From the NCBI RefSeq assembly GCF_016862975.1, contig NZ_BONZ01000034.1, forward strand, positions 124,001 to 188,000: DNA of 64,000 bases, given 5' to 3'. Positions 7,778 to 14,181 of the stretch are shown piece after piece. Origin of the DNA: Rugosimonospora africana (GTDB lineage Bacteria; Actinomycetota; Actinomycetes; Mycobacteriales; Micromonosporaceae). Under the pieces are notes generated by a model. It saw only the letters and a program-made list of their open reading frames with translations. It was not told the origin of the DNA and searched no databases. Position numbers and translations under genes: made by a program. Each line of letters starts with the position of its first letter. The first letter of the stretch is position 1.

Positions 7778-8658
7778 CACTACTGATCGCCGGCGCGGCA
7801 GGTCGCCACGGCGCGACCGGCAACTACGCCGCGCGGCTGCTTCTCGCGCGAGGACTGCCCGTTCGCGCGTTCGTCCGTCACGACGATGACCGGGCCGCCG
7901 AACTCAAAGCGCTGGGTGCCGACATCGTCGTCGGCGACCTGCGCGACTTCGACGCTGTACGCCCCGCCCTCGACGGAGTGACCGGCGCGTACTTCACGTA
8001 TCCGCTCGCGGAAAGCCTCCTGGAGGCGACGACGACGTTCGCAGCCGCCGGAAAACAAGCTGGCCTGCAGTCGATCGTGAACATGTCGCAGATCACCGCC
8101 CGTCCAGATCATTCGAGCCCGGCCGCCCGCCAGCACTGGCTCGCCGAACGCGTGCTCGACTGGTCAGGGATCGCCGTCACACACCTGCGCCCGCCCTACT
8201 TCCTGGAGAATCTGATCACCATCGCCAGCGCGGCGACGATCCGAGCAGAAGCCAGGATCTATCTGCCGTACGGCAACGGGCGGCACGCCCCCATCGCCGG
8301 CCACGATGTCTCGCGCGTGGTCGCCGGAGTGCTGGCCGATCCGGCCACGCACCAGGGCAAGACGTACGTGCCGACAGGGCCCGCATCGTTGTCCATGGCC
8401 GAACAGGCTGACGTGTTCAGCCGCGAGCTTGGCCGTCCCGTGGAGTACGTGGACATCCCGGTCGAACGGTGGCGGCAGATGCTGTCCCAGGTGGACGGTG
8501 TGTCCGCGTACTTGATCGAACACCTCTCACAGGTGGCTGAGACACACCAGCGGGGTGAGCAAGACATGGTCACCGATGTCGTCGAGACGATCGGTGGCGC
8601 GCCACCGAAGTCGCTGGCGACGTTCATCCACGAGAACCAAGCCGTGTTCGAGCGGTAA
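7774..8658 (+). CDS. NmrA-like NAD(P)-binding protein (atypical SDR)
   Basis: 294 residues with an N-terminal Rossmann motif TLLIAGAAGRHGATGNYAAR. It continues with VRAFVRHDDDRAAEL (NADP-binding arginine region) and ADIVVGDLRDFDAVRPAL, as in NmrA/atypical SDR proteins. There is no full YxxxK pair where a classical SDR would have one, which fits NmrA-type redox sensors or quinone reductases. LRPPYFLENL is the usual active-site-equivalent loop. GGAGGAAC lies upstream of the ATG, inside the end of the preceding gene. Probably controlled by the divergent HxlR regulator. Confidence 0.88.
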   Translation: MTLLIAGAAGRHGATGNYAARLLLARGLPVRAFVRHDDDRAAELKALGADIVVGDLRDFDAVRPALDGVTGAYFTYPLAESLLEATTTFAAAGKQAGLQSIVNMSQITARPDHSSPAARQHWLAERVLDWSGIAVTHLRPPYFLENLITIASAATIRAEARIYLPYGNGRHAPIAGHDVSRVVAGVLADPATHQGKTYVPTGPASLSMAEQADVFSRELGRPVEYVDIPVERWRQMLSQVDGVSAYLIEHLSQVAETHQRGEQDMVTDVVETIGGAPPKSLATFIHENQAVFER

Positions 8659-8796
8659 GCCACCGGGACGGCGAGGCCGAGCCTGAACTGGCTCCGCACA
8701 TCGACGTAGCTGGCTGAGATCGCTCTTGGTGTGGGCCCCTACGCGAGCGCGCCGAGTGCGCCCGGGCCCTGAGCCTCCTGCCTCGTTCCAGTTCTC

Positions 8797-10092
8797 TCAT
8801 TCCCTCCGGGCGAGTGTGACGAACCGCGCCGCCACCGCGGCGAGTACGGCGGAGGCAAGGACGATGAAGCCGGCCGTGAGGAACACCGTCCGCAAGGTTG
8901 TCGACGAAACAAGGATCGCGCCGAGGCCAGACCCTGCCGCCACTGCTATCTGAAGGTTCGTCACATTCACCGCCGACGCGGCCTCCGGGGTTTCCGGGGC
9001 CGCGTCGAGTATCCAGACCAGGGTTCCCGGGTTCACGATTCCCCAGAACAAGCCCCACAGGACGAGCAACAGGCCAGCCAGCCAGGGCAGAGTGCCCGCG
9101 CTCGCCAGCCCGATGAGCAATGCGGCCACCACCGCCGCCGCCCCGGCGAAGCTGCCGATCACTCCGCGCTTGAACAGCGATCCGGCGATGAGTGAGCCGA
9201 CGATGCCACCGCAGCCGTAGATGACGTACAGCAAGGAGATCACGCCGGTGGACAGATGCGTGTGGTCTATCAGGAACGGGGTGACATAGGTCCAGGCAGC
9301 GAACTGTCCGATGAACACCATCGCGCCCGCTGCCATCCCAAATCGGGCGGCCCGCCGCATCACGACCCTCACGAGATCACGCAGGTGCGTACGCCCGTCC
9401 GACGGAATACCCGGCAGCACGACCATCTGCACAACCACGACAAGCAATGTCGCCGCCGCCGCAATGGCGAAAGTGAGACGCCAGCCGACGAGGTTGCCGA
9501 GAAACTGTCCCGCAGGCAGCCCCACCACCGTCCCACCCGAAATGCCGGCCGCGATGATGGTGATGGCGCGAGTTCCGCCGGCCGGGCCCACCAGCTTGGG
9601 TCCGACCGGTGGCACCACGGTCCAGAAGGCTCCGAGGGTGGCGCCGAAAAGCATGCGGGCGATCAGCACCAGGACGAAGTTCGGCGCCACCGCGACGATC
9701 GCGTTCGACACCAGCACCGTGAGACCCAGGACGACGATGACCGAGCGCCGGTTGAAGCTGCCGGAGCGAAGGAAGAACAGCGGCGCCGACACCGCGGCGC
9801 TGAAGCCCGGCACGAGCACCATCAGCCCCGCGAGGCCGAGCGAGACATGCAGTCCGTCGGCGATCTGCGGTAGCAGTCCCACTGGCAGCGTCTCCGTCAT
9901 GACGATGACGAACGCGCCGAGCGCGACCGCACCGACGGACGCCCAGCCCCGCCTGCTACTGAACTCCGCGGCAGAGGCGGCAGCGCGTGCGGCTGCAGGC
10001 AGGGTCGGGACGGCCGCGGTGCACGACGATGCCGTGACCACGCGCACCTGCGATGCGTGGTGTGTCGGCGTCGCCGCCTCGTTGTCGATCAC
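8797..10092 (-). CDS. MFS transporter, DHA1-type exporter
   Basis: 431 residues with 12 predicted membrane helices after a ~50-residue soluble N-terminus. VGAVALGAFVIVMTETLPVG is helix 1 of the AraJ/Cml/NepI-like DHA1 group, and LIARMLFGATLGAFWTVVPP covers helix 4. The mid-protein motif GISGGTVVGLPAGQFLGNLV corresponds to the antiporter motif C of exporters. It starts at GTG 10092; a 6-codon reading frame (10109-10089) overlaps that start. The long hydrophilic N-terminus could mean a downstream start. Substrate unknown; drug or sugar efflux is likely. A hairpin ends the upstream gene 128 bp before it, so it probably has its own promoter. Confidence 0.88.
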   Translation of the reverse strand: MIDNEAATPTHHASQVRVVTASSCTAAVPTLPAAARAAASAAEFSSRRGWASVGAVALGAFVIVMTETLPVGLLPQIADGLHVSLGLAGLMVLVPGFSAAVSAPLFFLRSGSFNRRSVIVVLGLTVLVSNAIVAVAPNFVLVLIARMLFGATLGAFWTVVPPVGPKLVGPAGGTRAITIIAAGISGGTVVGLPAGQFLGNLVGWRLTFAIAAAATLLVVVVQMVVLPGIPSDGRTHLRDLVRVVMRRAARFGMAAGAMVFIGQFAAWTYVTPFLIDHTHLSTGVISLLYVIYGCGGIVGSLIAGSLFKRGVIGSFAGAAAVVAALLIGLASAGTLPWLAGLLLVLWGLFWGIVNPGTLVWILDAAPETPEAASAVNVTNLQIAVAAGSGLGAILVSSTTLRTVFLTAGFIVLASAVLAAVAARFVTLARRE

Positions 10093-10109
10093 GTGTTTCT
10101 CTCACTCAT
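10089..10109 (-). promoter_or_regulatory. Possible 6-codon leader ORF overlapping the MFS start
   Basis: ATG at 10109 opens the frame MSERNT and ends in a TGA that overlaps the GTG start of the exporter (GTGA). CAGGA sits 7 nt before the ATG, a better ribosome site than that of the exporter itself. Such an arrangement allows translational coupling or attenuation. The reading frame is short enough to occur by chance. Confidence 0.3.
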
Positions 10110-10219
10110 CGTATGTTCCTGACTGGGCTCTGCTCTGTAAGCAACCCAGGGTTCCTCCGCGAGTCACCAGGGCAGTCAAAACAGCTCACCTTGCGATCGG
10201 CCCTCATGACCCCAGTGCC

Positions 10220-10241
10220 CGGCTGCGCGGTCGCGCAGCCG
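10220..10241 (-). terminator. Hairpin terminator after the PEP-mutase-like gene
   Basis: CGGCTGCGCG (10220-10229) and CGCGCAGCCG (10232-10241) form a perfect 10-bp stem just 3' of the stop at 10244. There is no U-tract, which is usual for high-GC actinobacteria. Confidence 0.65.
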
Positions 10242-10243
10242 TG

Positions 10244-10825
10244 TTAGCCCTTGATGAGGTCGATGATGTGGCCGAAGAGGACGTCAGCTCCTGCCTCGGC
10301 ATAAGCGGAGAGGCGGCGGATAGTGTCATCGATGTCGGAGATCCCCCACAAGAAGTTGTCCGTCCGACCGGTCAGAACGATCCGCCCGTGGGCGGCTGCG
10401 GCGGCAGCCTCGATGCGGCGAACCGCGTCATCGAAGTCACGAATCGGATTGGAGGGGTCACCAGTGGTGTCTTCGACTCCGATGCCAGCGAGACCGCGGG
10501 CAATGGCAGCGTCGACAGTGGCCCGGACACCTTCGGGAGTCGCGCCGTAGCCGTCCTCAAAGTCGCCGTTGATCGGCAGGCCACTCACGGACGTCAGTAG
10601 GGCGGCATGGTCAAGGTGCGTGTCACGGCTGACGGCGTGGATGCCGTCGATCCGACCCAGTGTCGCCGCGAAAGCGGCTGAAGAGGTCGCGATGGATTTG
10701 AACCCGGCCTCCTTGAAGAGGAGGGCCGACGGGCCGTCCCATGCATTGGGCATGATGAACGTATCGGGGCCACGGTGGAGTTCGACGAACTGTTCGTAGA
10801 GCACCTGGGCTGCAATGTCAGACAT
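10244..10825 (-). CDS. Isocitrate lyase/PEP mutase-family protein, C-terminally short
   Basis: 193 residues. PNAWDGPSALLFKEAGFKSI is the start of the barrel. LPINGDFEDGYGATPEGV carries the Mg-binding acidic residues (D-F-E-D-G-Y) and GIGVEDTTGDPSNPI the next strand, as in PEP mutase-like C-C bond lyases. The protein stops soon after AYAEAGADVLFGHIIDLIKG, whereas relatives run 250 residues or more, so the last barrel strands are missing. It may be a non-functional stub: the upstream gene in the same operon is also broken. A terminator hairpin directly follows the stop. Confidence 0.75.
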   Translation of the reverse strand: MSDIAAQVLYEQFVELHRGPDTFIMPNAWDGPSALLFKEAGFKSIATSSAAFAATLGRIDGIHAVSRDTHLDHAALLTSVSGLPINGDFEDGYGATPEGVRATVDAAIARGLAGIGVEDTTGDPSNPIRDFDDAVRRIEAAAAAAHGRIVLTGRTDNFLWGISDIDDTIRRLSAYAEAGADVLFGHIIDLIKG

Positions 10826-10834
10826 GGCGGCGGG

Positions 10835-11111
10835 TCAGGCGCCCGGGGCGATCGCGCATGCGGAGACGCAGACCCAGGCTCCCCCACGCTTCTGGTACAT
10901 GTCCGTGTACAGAGCTTCTTGCTCCACTCCATCGGCGATCATGGAGGTACTCCTCACGATCGCGGGTGACACCCGGTGTCTGCACAATGAAATCTTCAGC
11001 GAGGAACTCGCTGAAGCGCTTGGCATCGCTGACCTGGTCCGAATGGTCGTAGAGAAGGTTAAGTTGCTCGAGGATCGCCAGGCCTTCGGCCGATTGCTTG
11101 GTGTCGCTCAT
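10835..11111 (-). pseudogene. SnoaL-like gene with internal deletion and frameshift
   Basis: The 5' part reads MSDTKQSAEGLAILEQLNLL and ends in FIVQTPGVTRDREEYL, the first half of a SnoaL/DUF4440 domain. A second frame supplies the end of the same fold, DGVEQEALYTDMYQKRGGAW, finishing at 10835. The middle strands expected between the two (about 40 residues) are absent and the reading frame changes at about 10960. A normal ribosome site (AGGAGGA) remains before ATG 11111. It lies 9 bp before the PEP-mutase-like start, so it was once the first gene of that operon. Deletion size is inferred from the usual family length. Confidence 0.7.
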
Positions 11112-11181
11112 CCTCCTGCTCCTTCTCTGTGCGTCACGTGGAACCCGGCCCGTTCCAGGCGCGCCAGGAGCCAACATACAT

Positions 11182-11195
11182 GGACTATATGGTCC
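11182..11195. promoter_or_regulatory. Palindromic operator-like site 1 (GGACTATATGGTCC)
   Basis: A 14-bp near-palindrome that fits GGACTMTATRGTCC, about 70 bp upstream of the broken SnoaL gene. This form is common for TetR-type operators. No intact TetR gene is nearby. Confidence 0.45.
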
Positions 11196-11317
11196 ACAGC
11201 AAGCGCCACCGAACGCGTCTCGATAGCGGACATCCTCGCCCCGGAAGCCTCGCCCGAAGGCCGGGGCGCAGCCCCCACAGGGGCCTCGCCCGCAGGGTTG
11301 GCACAGCCGAATAGCTT

Positions 11318-11331
11318 GGACTCTATAGTCC
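11318..11331. promoter_or_regulatory. Palindromic operator-like site 2 (GGACTCTATAGTCC)
   Basis: Same pattern as the site 136 bp to the left, again fitting GGACTMTATRGTCC. Two matching sites around a non-coding stretch suggest a regulator gene and promoter once lay here. Confidence 0.45.
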
Positions 11332-11370
11332 GGTTTCCGGTTGCAGTGGTGTGGAGCACACAGGTCGCAA

Positions 11371-11519
11371 CTTGGCAGATCATCGCTATCGTCTCGTTCG
11401 CCGCACCTGAGAAGCTGCGCGCGATGTGGGACCGGAACACCGAGCTTGCCCGCCAGCGGCACGAGCAGCTGTCCGCACAGGACTGGGCTCGCACGGTTGT
11501 CGACCAGAACTTCATCTGA
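11371..11519 (+). pseudogene. 3' remnant of a small conserved hypothetical gene (copy 1)
   Basis: The C-terminus MWDRNTELARQRHEQLSAQD..RTVVDQNFI is nearly identical to that of the broken gene at 47977-48294. Here only about 50 codons remain, with unrelated sequence upstream. Full-length relatives seem to be ~100 residues. No function can be given. Confidence 0.6.
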
Positions 11520-11639
11520 CTGAGCCGCCGAGCCGCGCCAACGAGGACGACGGCCGTGCGAGCTCTGACGCTCGTACGGCCGCCGCTTCCTCGGCGATCC
11601 CAGGGTTCTGCTGACAGTTCGCTCAACCGCTCCTGTACG
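11409..11639. repeat. Dispersed repeat, copy 1 of 2
   Basis: About 231 bp, highly similar to 48184-48415. It starts at GAGAAGCTGCGCGCGATG and ends at CCGCTCCTGTACG. It contains the 3' end of a plus-strand hypothetical gene, a terminator hairpin and the 3' end of a convergent minus-strand frame. In this copy the minus-strand stop codon is lost (CGA instead of TGA). Confidence 0.85.
11551..11582 (+). terminator. Hairpin inside repeat copy 1
   Basis: CGGCCGTGCGAGC and GCTCGTACGGCCG pair with one G-U over 13 bp around a TCTGAC loop, 31 bp after the remnant stop codon. Symmetric, so it can act in both directions. Confidence 0.7.
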
Positions 11640-11655
11640 GCCAGCCACGCGCCGG

Positions 11656-12018
11656 TGTCCGCCGTGCTCGTGCTGCTGGCCATGCGGACCGCCAGCGGTG
11701 TGGTCATCGCGCTGGACACGACGCTGCTGTTGCAGACCGTGCCACAGCGGCCATACGGGCGCGTGTTCAGCATGCACGCGGTCAGCTATGGCGATGCGAC
11801 GCGTGTCACTAACTCTCACCAGCGGGCTGCTCGCCGCCGCGGGGGTGCGGACGCTCATCCTGGCCGGAGGCATCGGCTCCGTACTGGTCGGGCTGGGCTC
11901 GGCGGTTGCCGTACGCCCGGACCACCGGGACCTGTCTGAGATGGACCCGGCACCAGCACGTCGAGAGCCCGTTCAGGGCGGACGTGTAAGTGTAGGGCAG
12001 GCCTCATGGTGGTCGTAG
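11656..12018 (+). pseudogene. C-terminal remnant of an MFS exporter, frameshifted
   Basis: One frame gives SAVLVLLAMRTASGVVIALD followed by TTLLLQTVPQRPYGRVFSMH, the conserved segment around helices 9-10 of MFS drug exporters. The frame then shifts near 11810 and continues as LTLTSGLLAAAGVRTLILAG and IGSVLVGLGSAVAV, the last two helices. There is no N-terminal half: repeat copy 1 abuts the left side. It is convergent with the MarR gene. Confidence 0.65.
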
Positions 12019-12070
12019 TCGCCGGGCAACACGGGGGCAGGGGCCGTCCCTAGATGATCCCGGCGATTAT

Positions 12071-12460
12071 TCAGGCGTGTGCGGGCTGGGGCTCCAGGTG
12101 CTGGGCCAGGATCGCGAGCTGGGTCCTGCGGGCCTCGGCATGTCGCCGGACACCGGCTTCGGTGGGAGTCACGAACACCCCCCGGCGATCGTCCTGGCAG
12201 AGGGTGCGCTCCACCAGGCCGCCCTTCTCCAGCCGGGCGACGGTGCGGGACAGTGCGCTCTGGCTGAGGTACATGTCGGCCGCGAGGTCCTGCATGCGGC
12301 GCTTCTCACACTCGACGCCGATCAACCGGTCGAGAGTCTCGTACTCGCTCATGGTCAGGTCGTGGTCGTCCTGCAGCTCCCGCTCAAGCTGGCAAGCGAC
12401 GGCGTGATAGCAGCTCGACAGCGAGCGCCAGCGATCGATCATGCCTGTGTCGGACCCCAT
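12071..12460 (-). CDS. MarR-family transcriptional regulator
   Basis: 129 residues. The winged helix is clear: MSEYETLDRLIGVECEKRRM, QDLAADMYLSQSALSRTVAR (recognition helix) and LEKGGLVERTLCQDDRRGVF (wing with the conserved DxR motif). Flanking helices would form the dimer interface. It diverges from a DHA2 exporter gene, and the intergenic region contains three copies of ACATTNAATG. The pattern is typical of a drug-responsive repressor controlling its own gene and an efflux pump. The inducer is unknown. Confidence 0.92.
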   Translation of the reverse strand: MGSDTGMIDRWRSLSSCYHAVACQLERELQDDHDLTMSEYETLDRLIGVECEKRRMQDLAADMYLSQSALSRTVARLEKGGLVERTLCQDDRRGVFVTPTEAGVRRHAEARRTQLAILAQHLEPQPAHA

Positions 12461-12484
12461 GGGCGGTCATCCTACCCCGCGTCC

Positions 12485-12539
12485 ACATTTAATGCACCTA
12501 CATTAAATGCTTCCAGAACTAGTGCATGGACATTCAATG
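12485..12539. promoter_or_regulatory. MarR operator region: three ACATTNAATG repeats
   Basis: ACATTTAATG (12485-12494), ACATTAAATG (12500-12509) and ACATTCAATG (12530-12539) are spaced 15 and 30 bp. The first two also form a perfect inverted repeat, CATTTAATG-N6-CATTAAATG (12486-12509). AT-rich islands like this stand out in the surrounding GC-rich DNA. Binding by the adjacent MarR protein is inferred. Confidence 0.7.
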
Positions 12540-14033
12540 CACATGCATCTAGTGTCGTTCCACGTGACCAGCACCGAAACCCTTCCGGTCTCCACTGTCC
12601 CCACAACCGCCGGGGCCGCCACGGCCCTCACCGACCCAGCCAGCGAGCAACGCTGGACCCCGCGCCTCTGGGGCATTCTTGCGGTGCTGTGTACCGTTCT
12701 GTTCCTTGACGGACTCGATGTCTCCATGGTCGGGGTGGCCCTGCCGTCCATCGGTACCGACCTGCACCTGTCGACCACGTCCCTGCAGTGGATCGTCAAC
12801 GGCTACGTCCTCGGGTACGGCGGGCTGCTCCTACTCGGCGGACGCACCGCCGACCTGCTCGGCCGCCGCAACACCTTCCTGATCGCGCTCGGCGTCTTCG
12901 CCGTGGCCTCCCTGGCCGGCGGACTGATCAACAACGGCACCCTGCTCATCGGTACCCGCTTCATCAAGGGCCTGGCCGCGGCATTCACCGCACCGACCGC
13001 CCTGTCCATCCTGACCACGACCTTCCACGAGGGACGTGGGCGCAACCGGGCCCTGTCGGTCTTCTCGGTGTTCGGCGCCAGCGGCTACTCCAGCGGGCTC
13101 ATCCTCGGCGGACTGCTCACCAGCTTCGGCTGGCGGTGGACCTTCCTGATCCCGGCACCGCTGGCCGTCGTGGCGCTCATCGCCGGGATCGCCCTGATCC
13201 ACCGCGACTCCCGGGCGACCGAGGGCGGCCACGATCTGGTCGGCGCCCTGACCCTCACCACGGGCATGCTGCTGGCCGTCTACACGGTGGTCTCGGCGCC
13301 CCAACGCGGCTGGCTCGACCCGGTCACCATCGCCTCCATCGTTGTCGCGGTCGCCCTACTGGTCACCTTCGTCGTGACCGAGAACCGGGTCGCGCACCCG
13401 CTGATCCGGCTGGGAATCCTGCGGGTCGGCTCGATCGTACGAGCCAATCTGAGCATGATCGCGCTGTTCGGCTCGTACCTGAGTTACCAGTTCATGATGA
13501 CGCTCTACCTGCAGACCGTCCTGCACTGGTCGCCGCTGAAGATGGCATTCGCCCTGCTACCCGCCGGGCTCGTGGTCGCCTTCGGCTCACCGTTCGTCGG
13601 CCGGCTCATCGACCGATACGGGTCGCAGCGGCTCATCGTCACCTCCATGGCCTCCCTCAGCCTGGGATACGTCTGGTTCCTGGCCACAGCCGGCAACAGC
13701 CCGCACTACGCGATCACCATCCTGCCCACCATGATCCTGCTCGGCGGCGGGTTCGCCTTCGGGTTCAGCTCCATCACGGCACAGGCGACCCACGGTATCG
13801 ACGACTCCGAGCAGGGACTGGCCTCCGGCCTGGTGCAGACCTCAGGCCAGGTCGGTGCGGCACTGGTGCTGGCGGTAGTCACCGCGCTGGTCGCCGGCGG
13901 CTCGTCAACCGACAGCGCGGCCGACTTCCGCCAGTTCCACCCGGGCGTCAACCTCGTCACCGGGGTCGCCGTGGTCGGACTGCTGCTGAACCTGGCGCCG
14001 CTGGTCAGGCGCTACAACCCCAGGCACGCCTGA
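12537..14033 (+). CDS. MFS transporter, DHA2 (EmrB/QacA) type, 14 helices
   Basis: About 498 residues. GILAVLCTVLFLDGLDVSMV is helix 1 with the D-x-S motif, and GGRTADLLGRRNTF the MFS motif A. LGGLLTSFGWRWTFLIPAPL is the motif C region, with GGLLTSFGWRW characteristic of DHA2 proton-drug antiporters. About 14 hydrophobic segments follow. The start is uncertain because reading frame begins inside the operator: ATG 12507, ATG 12537 and GTG 12564 are all possible, none with a strong ribosome site. I use 12537 because the third operator repeat ends there. Probably repressed by the divergent MarR protein; exports an unknown toxic compound. Confidence 0.9.
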   Translation: MHMHLVSFHVTSTETLPVSTVPTTAGAATALTDPASEQRWTPRLWGILAVLCTVLFLDGLDVSMVGVALPSIGTDLHLSTTSLQWIVNGYVLGYGGLLLLGGRTADLLGRRNTFLIALGVFAVASLAGGLINNGTLLIGTRFIKGLAAAFTAPTALSILTTTFHEGRGRNRALSVFSVFGASGYSSGLILGGLLTSFGWRWTFLIPAPLAVVALIAGIALIHRDSRATEGGHDLVGALTLTTGMLLAVYTVVSAPQRGWLDPVTIASIVVAVALLVTFVVTENRVAHPLIRLGILRVGSIVRANLSMIALFGSYLSYQFMMTLYLQTVLHWSPLKMAFALLPAGLVVAFGSPFVGRLIDRYGSQRLIVTSMASLSLGYVWFLATAGNSPHYAITILPTMILLGGGFAFGFSSITAQATHGIDDSEQGLASGLVQTSGQVGAALVLAVVTALVAGGSSTDSAADFRQFHPGVNLVTGVAVVGLLLNLAPLVRRYNPRHA

Positions 14034-14040
14034 ACAACCA

Positions 14041-14085
14041 CGGCGGCGGTTGTCCCGGAGAGCACCTCCGGGGCAACCGCCGCCG
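14041..14085. terminator. Strong bidirectional terminator hairpin
   Basis: The 20-nt arm at 14041-14060 pairs with 14066-14085 except for one wobble position, around an AGCAC loop. It starts 8 bp after the exporter stop and faces the convergent DhaKL gene. Confidence 0.85.
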
Positions 14086-14181
14086 ACCATGCGGCACTCG
14101 CCATACCCTGTAATACCGGACCGCACGCCCGGGCGTGAGCGAGGAGGCCCCACCTCGTGGAGGCGCTGGCGCTCCGGCAGG

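Noticed and set aside
11132-11330. Minus-strand residues VDHIVHVC resembling the start of a glyoxalase/VOC domain
   Set aside because: The codons coincide with an operator palindrome, no rest of the fold follows and there is no suitable start.
14086-14181. Possible short genes between the terminator and DhaKL
   Set aside because: The frames only continue the antisense of DhaKL; nothing independent is seen.
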